Source of the DNA: Mesostigma viride
Lineage: Eukaryota > Streptophyta > Mesostigmatophyceae > Mesostigmatales > Mesostigmataceae
Length of the DNA stretch: 64,000 nucleotides
Direction: 5' to 3'
Assembly (NCBI GenBank): GCA_009746045.1
Contig: RPFO01001598.1
Coordinates: forward strand, 351,001 to 415,000
Shown here: positions 24,928 through 36,025 of the stretch, one piece after another
Layout of the letters: every line of letters begins with the position of its first letter
How positions within the stretch are numbered: the first letter of the stretch is position 1
Notes under the pieces: generated by a model
The model's input: the letters and a program-made list of their open reading frames with translations, nothing else
What the model was told of the DNA's origin: nothing
Databases searched by the model: none
Translations under genes and position numbers: made by a program

Positions 24928-25172
24928 TCAAGGAGACGTAGACCGCTTTCACGTGAGCATACCCGGCCCCACCATCTAGATCATCTAGTCGCTCTACTAC
25001 ACGTAAGCCAGCCATGCATGATTTCAATGCAAAAGGCTACACATTTCAATCTCCATTCATATTCATCATCCTGAACCACTCGAAAACGCAGACAAGATAA
25101 GGGCAAGCTCGAGCTACCATGGTCCCGATTCTCCCGATTTCTGGCTAGCTTGCGCTGGTTGTCTCCTTTATA
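24928..25172. mobile_element. Family C element, short copy
   Basis: Begins TATCAAGGAGACGTAGACCG and ends CTGCTGGTTGTCTCC-like (TGCGCTGGTTGTCTCCTTTATA). The interior matches 18235-18435 (CGTAAGCCAGCCAT, CTCGAGCTACCATGGTCC). Non-coding. Confidence 0.65.
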
Positions 25173-25279
25173 CCCCCTTTTCACCTTACACTTTTTCATT
25201 GGAGTGAGCTGGGCACGAGGCTTTAGACCCTGTTGGACAGGAGACCCCCGGCTGGGCACCATGGGCGCTGAACCATCGA

Positions 25280-25514
25280 ACTCGATCCTATCGAACCATA
25301 TTAATTCATTAATTAATTAATTAAACACGTGCTCCCGTTGGGGAGTCACGGCCGAGCACCGTTCGAAGTGCTTTTAATCCCTGTGTGTGCACTACAGGAG
25401 AAAGGGCAGACATCGACCCCCAGTCTCCTTCATGCCAAAGGCATGCCACAGCTGCATTCGGGCGCGCTAGCCAAAAGGACAGGCTACCGATCCGGCAAAC
25501 TGTGGGTGCAATAA
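25280..25514 (-). mobile_element. Family B retroelement, 3' half (split by ORF1-only element)
   Basis: Tail TTAATTAATTAATTAA, then the hairpin GTGCTCCC-GTT-GGGGAG (minus-oriented), then sequence parallel to 14430-14610. It continues after the inserted element at 27385-27500. Confidence 0.7.
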
Positions 25515-27384
25515 TTAATTAATTAATTAATTAAAATCATAGCTCCGTTGGGAGCATATGTAACACATAGCCCTGAGAAAGGGGCATCTATGGCCGTTTG
25601 TAATACAATCAGGGCTACAACCTGCAGGTGGAGGATGTACAACTATCACCTGCTCTGGGTGCACAAGGTGCACCTGCACCACCATGATGGTTCATGCCTC
25701 CTTAACAAGCACAGGCACCCAGGGGGGGCTTGAGGAGAGGGCCTACTAGAAGGCCTGCATGACATATGGGGTGGAAGGTATATGTGGCTAGGCTATAGCT
25801 GGTGTACACATGGCATCTCAGCAGAGAGTAACTTCCTGCATAGGCATGGCATGGCTAAATTCTTATATCATCCATGGGAGGTCCCGTTGTAGGCTGGGCG
25901 CGGCTAAATAGTGAAAGCAGCATCCATGGGGGCCATTATGGGCGCACATGCGCGTGGGCCACATGCTAGGCTAGGCCTGACTAATCTACACTGCTGGTAT
26001 AGGTTCCCTAGTCTGGGGTGGCAGGGGGGGCCTGCCATGGCTTGTGGTCAACGTGGATGACCGCCCCCCTCCAGTACACCGGCTTTCCCCCTGCGCGCTG
26101 CCGGAGCTGAAGGTAGGTCGGCCATAGCTCGCGTCGCCGCTGTTGCTGGGCCAGGGTCAAGTCGTCGTCCAGCGTGAAGCGAGTCGCCGAGAGCTTCTTG
26201 CGGCATTTAAGGAACGCCAGCTTGTCCCCCATGGACTTAAAGGTGAGAAGCACGGGTGCCGGGCCAGCCTTACCCCGCGCGCGGGGGAGGCGGCCCGCCG
26301 ACATGTCCGGCAGCTCACCAGTGAGTTGCATGGGGGCAAGAATGTCGCGCTTAAGTGCCGTGAGAAGGCTCGTCGGGGTCTCACCTGCCGGCTGGTCGAG
26401 GTGCTTGACGATGACGTTGTGGCTGCGCTTGTCGATCTCGGCCGCCTCGCGAAGGTCGAGGGCTTGTTGCTTGAGTTGTGCCGCGATGGTGGAGGTGGTG
26501 GAGGTGGTATGATGCTTAAGCAAGTCCGCCCATGCAGGTGGAGGGAACATCACTGGCCGGGCCAGCAGGTGCCGGCTGGGCAGCGATTTCCTGCACCGCT
26601 TAATTGGGCGGTGAGGCCGGCGGTGTCATGCAAGCTCTCAAGGGCGGTGGCGGTGGCTTGAAGGCGTTGGTCGAGGTCGAGGAGCTGGGCTTTGATGTCG
26701 GCAGTGAAGGCGGAAACGGCGGTGGAAGTGGAGGCGGCGGCGGTGGAAATGTGAGGAAGTTCAGCAGTCAGCGTGCCGCCGATTGCTGATATGTCGGCAG
26801 CAAGGGGGGTCACGTGCTGCTGGAAGGCTTCCGTCAGGATGGAACGGAGTGTGGGGGCGGAGATGGATGGAGCCCAGATCTCGCCATCGGAGCGCTTGAG
26901 GAGGGAATTGAGAAGGGTATGCTGGAGTTGGGGGCGGGTGGTCCCGAAAAGCAGGTGGATGTTAACCCAGCGGATGCCGTTCGGGGTGAGGAGGCGATCG
27001 GTGTCGTGGAGATGGAGGCACAGGTCGTAAAGCGAAGCGTAGTCCCCGTAGAAGATGCAGTCCATAGCATCGGACGGAGGCATGTTGTCCCAGTCGTAAT
27101 CATCGACCTGGAAAGGCCGGGGCCGAAAGCGCGGTTCTGAGGGGCGTGAAGACCCTCCTGTTTGTCGGGCGCGTTTAGGGTCAGGCGATGCTGAGGGCAA
27201 GGCGTTGAGCCCGGGGGGTCGCTGGGCGACCACCAGTGCACGACTAGTGTCACTGCTGCCTGCCGGACCTGGCGAAGCTGCAGCCTGAGCTGCAGACGGA
27301 TTTTCATGGCCGCCAAACTGCGTTGCGTCGGGGGCGTTTGCTCGTCATATATTGCGTTTTAGATTCGGAAAATTATATCAGCAT
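25515..27384 (-). mobile_element. ORF1-only retroelement, family A copy A, full length (1870 bp) with 9-bp TSD
   Basis: Flanked by GTGCAATAA (25506-25514 and 27385-27393) inside a family B copy whose uninterrupted form is at 14608-14620. On the minus strand it begins ATGCTGATATAA and has one gene resembling LINE ORF1. It then has about 450 bp of 3'UTR and ends with GTTACATATGCTCCC-AAC-GGAGC and a TTAATTAATT tail. No endonuclease or reverse transcriptase sequence is present. Confidence 0.85.
26008..27345 (-). pseudogene. LINE ORF1-like RNA-binding protein gene (copy A), frameshifted
   Basis: The presumed start ATGACGAGCAAACG at 27345 hits a stop after 14 codons. The frame reopens at about 27233 (SPDPKRARQTGG, then DYDWDNMPPSDAMDCIFYGD and LTPNGIRWVNIHLLFG) to 26550. 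A shift leads to 26553-26008: WADLLKHHTTSTTSTIAAQL, a helical QALDLREAAEIDKRS, then KRSHNVIVKHLDQ, an RRM-like VLLTFKSMGDKLAFLKCRKK, and TLDDDLTLAQQQRRRELWP with HVDHKPW at the end. Order (disordered N-term, coiled region, RRM-like domain, C-terminal domain) resembles L1-clade ORF1p, which packages element RNA. No cysteine knuckles seen. Confidence 0.7.
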
Positions 27385-27619
27385 GTGCAATAAGACCCAT
27401 GTAAGCGTGGCATATAACAAGTAGCGTGGGCAAGTACTCGATCTGAGCATAGCCAGGGCGTAGCATGGCTGTACTAGTAGGGCTAGGCTAAGGCTATAGC
27501 TGCATGGTTGTGTACCGTGCGTTGGCGGCACGTGATTAGGTATGTTGGCACAGCTAGGCAAACATTCTAAGGCATGGCTGCCTTGACTCTATTGGTTACA
27601 AGCTAGGGCCGTATTGCTA

Positions 27620-27905
27620 TTCTAGCCCGATGGGGGCGTCCACATCTTGCGGTTGATCATCAGGTCCCCGCCCCTCCAGTACACCTTGGGCTTCTGGGGG
27701 TCCTGCTTATGGCGAAGGTATTCCGGCCATGCACAGGTCGCGTCGCTGCTGTTGCTGAGCGGGGGTCAGGTCGTCATCCAGCGTCCAGGTGAGGTCGTGC
27801 AACCTCTTGCGACGAGAGAGGAACCGCTGCTTATCCTCAGGGGAGGGGAAGGTGAGCAGGACGTACTGGTGGGGGTATCGACCCTTAGTCCAACATCGCC
27901 TGTGC
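27620..27905 (-). pseudogene. Diverged ORF1 C-terminal fragment
   Basis: Minus-strand remnant with YVLLTFPSPEDKQRFLSRRK, LTWTLDDDLTPAQQQQRRDL and a C-terminal VYWRGGDLMINRKMW-like end. It matches the RRM/C-terminal part of the family A ORF1 but is clearly diverged. Its 5' side stops near the large TTC microsatellite. Confidence 0.65.
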
Positions 27906-27996
27906 CTCACCATGCATATCCCAGCACTGTTGTGACCTCTGACTTTATTATTCCATTTTTGTTTTTGTTATTATTATTACTCTTTACTTTGTCTTT

Positions 27997-28512
27997 ATTT
28001 CTTCTTCTTCTTCTTCTTCTTCTTCTTCTTCTTCTTCTTCTTCTTCTTCTTCTTCTTCTTCTTCTTCTTCTTCTTCTTCTTCTTCTTCTTCTTCTTCTTC
28101 TTCTTCTTCTTCTTCTTCTTCTTCTTCTTCTTCTTCTTCTTCTTCTTCTTCTTCTTCTTCTTCTTCTTCTTCTTCTTCTTCTTCTTCTTCTTCTTCTTCT
28201 TCTTCTCTTCTTCTTCTTCTTCTTCTTCTTCTTCTTCTTCTTCTTCTTCTTCTTCTTCTTCTTCTTCTTCTTCTTCTTCTTCTTCTTCTTCTTCTTCTTC
28301 TTCTTCTTCTTCTTCTTCTTCTTCTTCTTCTTCTTCTTCTTCTTCTTCTTCTTCTTCTTCTTCTTCTTCTTCTTCTTCTTCTTCTTCTTCTTCTTCTTCT
28401 TCTTCTTCTTCTTCTTCTTCTTCTTCTTCTTCTTCTTCTTCTTCTTCTTCTTCTTCTTCTTCTTCTTCTTCTTCTTCTTCTTCTTCTTCTTCTTCTTCTT
28501 CTTCTTCTTCTT
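27997..28512. repeat. (TTC)n microsatellite, about 172 units
   Basis: Almost perfect TTC/CTT run of over 500 bp with a single phase break at about 28205 (TTCTCTTC). Homopurine GAA on the minus strand, capable of triplex formation. Confidence 0.98.
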
Positions 28513-28522
28513 TACATTTTGT

Positions 28523-28751
<229 letters not shown>

Positions 28752-28836
28752 TTTCTCTTTGTAATGTATACTTCTTACTTTTTTGTTTAGCCCCTTCGTG
28801 TATACATGTGTGTATGCGTCCCCTCTTTTCGCTCAT

Positions 28837-29492
28837 TAAATTAAATTAAATTAAATTATAACATGCCTCCGTGGGGAGGTCATGTAGCACATATTTCATG
28901 ATGGATGGGAAGCCGCGTGATCGAACTATCCTAACTCTATCTAGAAAATCCTAACTCTATCTAGAAAATCCTAACTGCACTACTCATCAAAACGCCTCCT
29001 CCGCTTGGGGGGAGGTGGCTTGCCCACAGGGTCGGGCGTGTGCGCCTTGACAATCTTCTTCCACCGCGTCTTGTCCTGCATGGCAGTCCAAAGACGGGAG
29101 AGAGAGTGGATGCGGTGCTCAAACTGGGCTGGGACCACTAGGTCGTCCAGCAACATCTGAACGTAGTTCGTGACAGGTTTCCCTACCCTTTTGGGAATGT
29201 CCTTGGGGCCAGGCCAGGTCAGAATGTGCCGCCCTGGCTGTCCAAGCCGCTGGGGGCCGGCCAGACCGAGGGTGGTGTCGACCTGGCTGGTGCGTGCAAG
29301 GTGTCCTACAAATGCTATCCTACGCTGCCTAATCTCGTCCGAAACACGGGGCATGCCATGATACAAAGACTCTGATGACGGACGCTCGGAAAAACCTACA
29401 TTAAGGACCTGCCGAAGCATCCTGTAAACTGTGCCGTCGAGCCGAGCTGCCAGTTTGGGTGGGAGGGTCCACGCCTCGGCACCATACGTGAG
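28837..29492 (-). mobile_element. 5'-truncated LINE 3' end (copy L-e) with TSD
   Basis: Bounded by TTTCGCTCAT at 28827-28836 and 29493-29502. It encodes the intact C-terminal RT-associated region on the minus strand (29420-28980: GMPRVSDEIRQRRIAFVGHL, GRHILTWPGPKDIPKR, FEHRIHSLSRLW, KRRRRFDE stop). Its 3'UTR ends with the hairpin CATGACCTCC-CCAC-GGAGGCATG and a TTTAA tail. It is nearly identical to L-b over this part, so both are recent. Confidence 0.9.
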
Positions 29493-29502
29493 TTTCGCTC
29501 AT

Positions 29503-29606
29503 TAAATTAAATTAAATTAAATTAAATTAAATTAAATTATAACATGCCTCCGTGGGGAGGTCATGTAGCACATATTTCATGATGGAGGGGAAGCCGCGTG
29601 ATCGAG
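29503..29606 (-). mobile_element. Second, very short LINE 3' end (copy L-f) at the same target
   Basis: About 104 bp: TTTAA tail (seven units), the same hairpin and the last ~50 bp of 3'UTR. It is bounded by TTTCGCTCAT at 29493-29502 and 29607-29616. Confidence 0.88.
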
Positions 29607-29622
29607 TTTCGCTCATATTTTA

Positions 29623-29623
29623 C

Positions 29624-29678
<55 letters not shown>

Positions 29679-29702
29679 TTGTGTGTGTGTGTGTATGTGT
29701 GC
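29623..29702. repeat. (ATT)n followed by (GT)n microsatellite
   Basis: About 18 ATT units (29623-29677) followed by GTGTGTGTGTGTGT with one A interruption. Adjacent to the LINE L-f junction. Confidence 0.93.
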
Positions 29703-29793
29703 ATGTTTTCCTAGTCCTTCCATGGCGTTGGATCGCCATGCGTCCAGGCATAGTTGTCTCACTTAATAAGTCCTCAGTGGGATGGGTATGCGG

Positions 29794-31694
29794 GATTAAT
29801 TAGGAACATAACTCCGTTGGGAGTATATGTAGCACATGCATAGCCCAGAGACTGGGCATATGGCCTATAATACATTCTAAGGTACTTCCTGCAAGGGTGG
29901 GAATGTAAACGACACTTGCTCTAGGTGCACCAAGGGCACTTGCACCCCCCAGAGTCTCAAGCAACACCCAACTAAGGGGAGCCTGTCATGGGGGGGGAAG
30001 ATCATCATGGCTATACAAGAGCTAGAGCGTGGCATCTCAGCAGAGAGCAGCTCTCTGCATGGGCACAACATAACTAAATATAGCTAGGCATCATCTGGAG
30101 TGTGGCACAGCATAGGCACACATGTACATGGCTAAATAATGCTCGTGAATCAGCTGGTATAGTGCCTGTAGGAGGCGTACATGTACATGGCCACGGTCTA
30201 TCTATTCTACACTACTACTGCTGTATTCCCCTAAGCTGGGGCGTAGCTGGAGTCGTTGGGGCCGCGGGGGTCGCATGCCTGCAGGGCTTGTGGCCGACGT
30301 AGATGGCCGCCCCCTTCCAGTACACCGGCTGTCCCGCCTTGGTCTGCCGGAGCTGGAGGTAGGTCGGCCATAGCTCCTGTCGCCGTTGTTGAGCACTGCG
30401 CCAGGGTCAAGTCGTCGTCAAGGGTGAAGTGAGTCTTCGCGAGCCGCTTGTGGCGTCTGAGAAAAGAAATCTTGTCCGCCGGGTTCTTAAAGGTGAGAAG
30501 GAGCAGGGGCGCCCCTGCCTTACCCCGCGAGCGGCCGGGGAAGGCGGTGGGCGACCAGCTCGATCTCACCAGTAAGGCCCATGCGACCAAGAATTTCTCT
30601 CTCAAACGCACGTGCAAGCTTCTCGGAATTCTCACCTTCCTCCATGTCGAAATGCTTGACAATGACGTTGAGGCGCTGCGCTTGGCGAGCTCGGCCTCCT
30701 CGCGGAGGTCGAGCGTCTGCTGCTGGAGCTGTGCTGCGACGGCGCGGGAGGTGGTGGAGGTGGTGCGCTGCTTAAGCATGTCCGCCCAGGTCGGGATGGG
30801 AGGAGCATCGCCAGCCAGGCCAGCAGGGGCTGGCTTGGCGGCAATGTCCTTCACCGCCTGGGCGGTACGTGAGGTCTGCGGTGTTTTGCAGGACCTCGAT
30901 GGCGATGGCATTGTCCTTAAGGTGCTGGTCGATGTCGCGGAGCTGGGCGGTGATGGAGTCGGTGGAGGCGGAGGAGGGGGGGGCGGGGAGGCGAGGAGGG
31001 TGGCGGTGGGGATGGTGGGGAGCTCAGCAGCCAGCGTGCGACCCACAGCTGCCACATCTGCAGTTAGGGGCGTCACGTGCTGTGAGATGGCTTCGTTGAG
31101 GTGGAGGAGGAAGGTGGATTCGGTCAAGGGGGAGGGGGTCCAGAGGTCCGTGACAGAGCGCTGAAGGATGGAAAAGAGGGCGGCGAGCTGAAGGCGCGGG
31201 CGGGACAAGTTGGTCAGGTGGCGATCAGGTCGGTGAGAAACCCGGCCGTCAGGTCCATGCAGTGCGGAGGCGACTAAGGCTGTGAAGGCGCCGGCACAGG
31301 TCCAGGAGAGAGGCGTACGACCCATAAAACACGAGCTCCAGTATCTTGAGGGGTGGCATGTCGAAATAGCTGGGTCTGGCGTCGTCGAAGGTGGAAAATA
31401 ATTAACCCGTCAGTTGACGTCAAAGTCGTACTCAGACCAGCTAGGTTCGGTTGGGCGGCTGCGTTTGGGCTCAGGCGAGGCTGAATGCGAGGAATGAAGC
31501 CCGGGAGGGTGTGGGGCAACCACCAGTGCGCGACTAGTGTCACCGCTGCCTGCCGGACTTGAGGGCGAAGCTGCAACCGGAGCTGCAGACGTATTGTAGT
31601 TTTCATGGCCGAGCGCAGCCGCCAGGCTGCGTTGCGTCGAGGAGCGTTTGCTCGTCATATATTGCGTAATAGCTTCGGAAAGTTATATCAGCAT
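29794..31694 (-). mobile_element. ORF1-only retroelement, family A copy B, full length (~1.9 kb)
   Basis: Colinear with copy A: same 5' start (ATGCTGATATAA at 31694), ORF1-like gene, ~430-bp 3'UTR, then GTGCTACATATACTCCC-AAC-GGAG and a short TTAATTA tail. Again no EN or RT. No convincing TSD recognized; the tail is only two units, suggesting an older copy. Confidence 0.8.
30231..31665 (-). pseudogene. LINE ORF1-like gene (copy B), frameshifted
   Basis: The start region ATGACGAGCAAACGC at about 31658 is open for ~82 codons (SRALVVAPHPPGLHSSHSAS, SPEPKRSRPTEPSW), beyond the point where copy A has its early stop. Frames then shift. Recognizable downstream blocks are LNEAISQHVTPLTADVAAVG, IPTWADMLKQRTTSTTS, QQQTLDLREEAELAKRS, LLLLTFKNPADKISFLRRHK and HFTLDDDLTLAQ. 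Disabling changes are at different positions from copy A, so the two decayed independently from an intact ancestor. Confidence 0.72.
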
Positions 31695-33017
31695 GTGCGT
31701 CTTAGAAAGACGAAGCGATAGTGATATTCACAGCCGAATTCGGTGCTCAAACGTGAAAGTTATGAGCTCCGCCGTCAGCCATGGCTACCTCGTGGCTCGT
31801 GGCTCGTACTGCCAATATGCGGGATGGGGTGGATGGATATCTAATGTCTAGTTAAGGGTTTGCGGGCCTCAATCACAGCCTGAATCAATATGGTTACCAA
31901 ACACGTGCCATACATTTTATACTTGTGCAATGTCAGTGAAAACTTCCGGGGAGCTAAAAGTGGTAGGAAGTTTTTCACACGCTTGACAGCCTCAAGCGCA
32001 AATTTTGCACGTCTCACAAGGGTTACTTTGGTGATTATTTTCCACGACTTCCGCACTGTGTGAAGACACTTGGTGGTCTTCATACACGACGTTTCCTATA
32101 AAGGCATGCAATTTAGCTTATACACCATACAAGACACTTGGTGGTCTTCATACACGACGTTTCATATAGAGGCATGCACTTGGTGGTCTTCATACACGAC
32201 GTTTCATATAGAGGCATGCACTTGGTGGTCTTCATACACGACGTTTCATATAGAGGCATGCACTTGGTGATCTTCATACACAGCGTTTCATATAGAGGCA
32301 TGCACTTGGTGGTCTTCATACACAGCGTTTCATATAGAGGCATGCACTTGGTGGTCTTCATACACGACATTTCATATAGAGGCATGCACTTGGTGGTCTT
32401 CATACACGACGTTTCATATAGAGGCATGCACTTGGTGGTCTTCATACGCGACGTTTCATATAGAGGCATGCACTTGGTGGTCTTCATACACGGCGTTTCA
32501 TATAGAGGCATGCACTTGGTGGTCTTCATACACGACATTTCATATAGAGGCATGCACTTGGTGGTCTTCATACATGACGTTTCATATAGAGGCATGCAAT
32601 TTAGCTTATCAACATAAGCAGCCGTGTATTTTCACATATACACAGAACATGTCCTGAAGGGGACTAGCAAGAGCCTAGCAAACTTATATTACAAGACCAG
32701 CTGTGAAAGCATAGATTACCAGCGGTGTGCGGCACCAGCTAATTACTGGCTGGCCAGGGCCGCAGGTCATTGGTGGACCTACATTACAGCCATGATGTTT
32801 AGGTATCCGTCACATGAAGAGACAATGTGATAAATATCATGGGTCATCGGAGTAAGCCCACACAATGAGCCATACGCTCAAAAATGATTATTCACGGGCG
32901 GTGCTGCAAAACTGAGCCAACGATGATCATGGCTAAGGGGTGCCTCACACAATGAGCCATAATGAGCAGTTCAAGAATCCCTCACAAAATTAGCCACGAT
33001 GACGTCACGGTGTTGCC
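31695..33017. repeat. Intergenic region with a 42-bp tandem repeat (~12.5 copies, 32067-32600)
   Basis: Units of GGCATGCACTTGGTGGTCTTC...GACGTTTCATATAGA, 42 bp (14 codons), so all six frames repeat in register and both strands stay open. Both ends continue into CATGCAATTTAGCTTAT (about 32103 and 32594). Outside the array, 31700-32060 and 32610-33010 show no gene; GAGCCA-containing short repeats occur at 32870-33000. Confidence 0.85.
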
Positions 33018-35970
33018 TTACATGATCAGCCATGATGGCTCCACCTCGCCATCGGCCGCGGCCACCTCGCGCGCGACCAGCGTGACCTTGTCCAAAAAGG
33101 CCATGTGCGCAAACTGCCACGACTTGAGCAAAAAGATGTCGTCCACGTTCAGCAGCTCGGGCGTGTGCGCCGTCTTCATGTCCATGTGCAGGCCCATGCG
33201 CAGGCTGCGGTACCTGGAGGTGCCCGACAGCGGTGGCAGACAAAACAGGTAGGTGTTTATGGTTGTTAGTGGATGTTAATGGGTGCTGATGGGTGTTAAA
33301 GGGTGCAAAATGGCTGTTAGTGGATATTATTGGGTGCTAACAGGTGCTAATGGGTACTAACGGCTGTTAATCCGTGTTAATGGGTATTATTGGTTGTAAA
33401 TAGGGTATTAATGGGTGTCAATGCATGTCAGCGGGTGTCAGTGGGTGACCAGTAAAATATACGGTGCCAGGGCCGGCGGATCGACGCAAGTCCGATGGGT
33501 TACAAACACTGACACATCCCAGTGTCACACCACCCTTACCCGGCATCCCACTGTCCCCCGCCAAAGCCACATCTGACAAGGGGAAAGGTGAGCAGTCGGC
33601 GACATCCCAAGGCCAGGACGCATGAGATGAGAGGAGATGAGATGAGATGGGATGGGATGGGATGGGATGGGATGGGATGGGATGGGATGGGATGGGATGG
33701 GATGGGATGGGATGGGATGGGATGGGATGGGATGGGATGGGATGGGATGGGATGGGATGGGATGGGATGGGATGGGATGGGATGGGATGGGATGGGATGG
33801 GATGGGATGGGATGGGATGGGATGGGATGGGATGGGATGGGATGGGATGGGATGGGATGGGATGGGATGGGATGGGATGGGATGGGATGGGATGGGATGG
33901 GATGGGATGGGATGGGATGGGATGAGATGGGATGAGATGAGATGAGATAAGATGAGATGAGATGAGATGAGATGAAAAATAAGAAAGTACCCCTTGCGCG
34001 CCCCCCTGCGTGCCAGAGACAGCCATGACTTGCAGTGGACAAGCTGCAGTGATGAATGTCTCCTCTATGATGACTATTTCCCGATCCTACTGCCCGCAAT
34101 ACATGGCCTGCAGGCTTGCGGGAAGCAACCTGCCTCATTGCACGTCCACCCTTGCCATCGTTGGAAGCACACAGCGAACCAGGAGCCGTGACAGCTTCCT
34201 GAGGCAGCCCCCTAACCCCCGTTGGCATCAGGAAGGAAACAAGTTGGGGGACGCCCGCAAGAGAAACCAACTGAAGAACCGCAAGCAAGCCAACGAATAG
34301 AACTCCAACTAGCAGGTACCAGCAGCGCACGGCCCCGCATACTAGCCAACTCGCCTCTTCCAGAACACGTCGCGCGCATCCTCCAGCCGTTGGATCGCCC
34401 CCAGCAGCCCCTGCAAGCACAGCTGGTTGTTCGCTGCCGCGTTCTCTACCACGTAATAGCTGCCGCTCGGCACGCCGTGCCTTGCCTTGCGCCGCCGCCA
34501 CCACGCGCGCAGCTGCCCCAGCTCCGTCTGCGGCCCGCCGACGCCGTTCTCCCCCACCCCCGGGCGCGCCAGCGTGGACGGGAGCCGGTCGACGCGGTCC
34601 TCAGGGTCCCTGAGCCGCCGTGCGGTGATCTGCACCAGCTCGTGCGTGGCCACGAGCACCTCACGGATCTCGCTCCGAAGCAGCTGCGCGAACAGGTGAA
34701 CGCCGTGGCCCGTGTACACCCCCGTGAGCCGCGGCGGCGCGCCCCCGATGAGCCGCAGCGAGGTCAGCCGGTTGGCCAGCTTGGTCAGTGCGGCGGCGGC
34801 CTCAGACATGAGTGGGGGCATGATGAGCACGCCGCGCCGCCAGTAGACCGACTCCGCTCGCAGGATGGAGGACACCGAGTCCAAGTGCTGGCGCACAGAA
34901 CCCGTCCCGAGAGCCAGCGCTGCGTCCGACAGCGCGGATTGACGCAGGGCTGCCGGCACCTCCTCCTGCGGGGCACCGGCGGGTTCCCCCAACCCGACTA
35001 CACCAGCCCCTGGCCCTCGCAGGACCCCCCCCTTGGCAGCCACAGCCAACGGGGTTGCCACCACGGCTGGCGCCGCCCCGGGTGCCACTGGGGAACCGCC
35101 GTGCCGGGGGGCGCGGGGTGACACGGGCGCGCTGCCAGTGCTTGGACTCTCGGGGGAGTGGCGGATGACGCCCGTGAAGGCACCCGTGAAGGAAGCCTGG
35201 CGGGGTGTGGCCTCGGTGGCGGGCAACGGGGGTCCTCGGGGGCAGTCGCTGGTGGACGACCCGGCGGACCTGGGGCTGCTCGATGCTGTGGCGGCCCAGG
35301 GATTCTCCCGGGGGCTCCGTACTGTGGGGCTGCTCGGGGTCTTCAGGTTGCTGGGGCTGGCGACGTCACGGAGGTTTAATGTGGAGGGGATCTTGATCAT
35401 GGGGCCCCCGGATCGGGGGGAGGAGGGGAGGGAGGCCCCCCCACTGCTGGCCTGGCGGGGGCTGGCGGGCGCACTCCCGGTGTCCAGCGCCGGCGGTGAG
35501 CGGGGCAGCGCGGCCTCGCACTTGGCGGCAGTGGAGAGGAAGTCATCCCACAGGCACGCGTATAGGCGCGCGGATTCCACGAGTGCACGCGAGAGGCACA
35601 CGCGCGCCTGCGAGGACGCGTACCAGGGCAGGAATGTGTTGCCCCAGATGACCGAGACCAGGCTGCCCACGACGATGGTCACCGCGCGGCTGGCAGCATA
35701 GGTGAACGAGCCCGTGCGGTCGCTGGTACTGCCGTCCTCCCCGTCCTCACTGTCGCCTGTGTCCAAAGTGCCCCCGCACAGGGAGGGCAGCTCGCCACCC
35801 TCGGTGGTGGGGGTGGATCTGGGGTGCTGGATGCAAGGGGCGGCCAGGGAGTCGCGCGGCGGCATGTACTGGCACAGCACGACCAGGTTGACTGTCTCGA
35901 CGAACAGGTAGACTGTTGCAAATGAGTGTGTGCGTGTATGGTGGTGGTGGTTGTGTGTGTGTGTGTGTGT

Positions 35971-36025
<55 letters not shown>

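Noticed and set aside
33418..34504. Ile-Pro-Ser-His repeat frames on minus and Met-Gly-Trp-Asp on plus
   Set aside because: Pentamer GGGAT array inside a FUSC intron.
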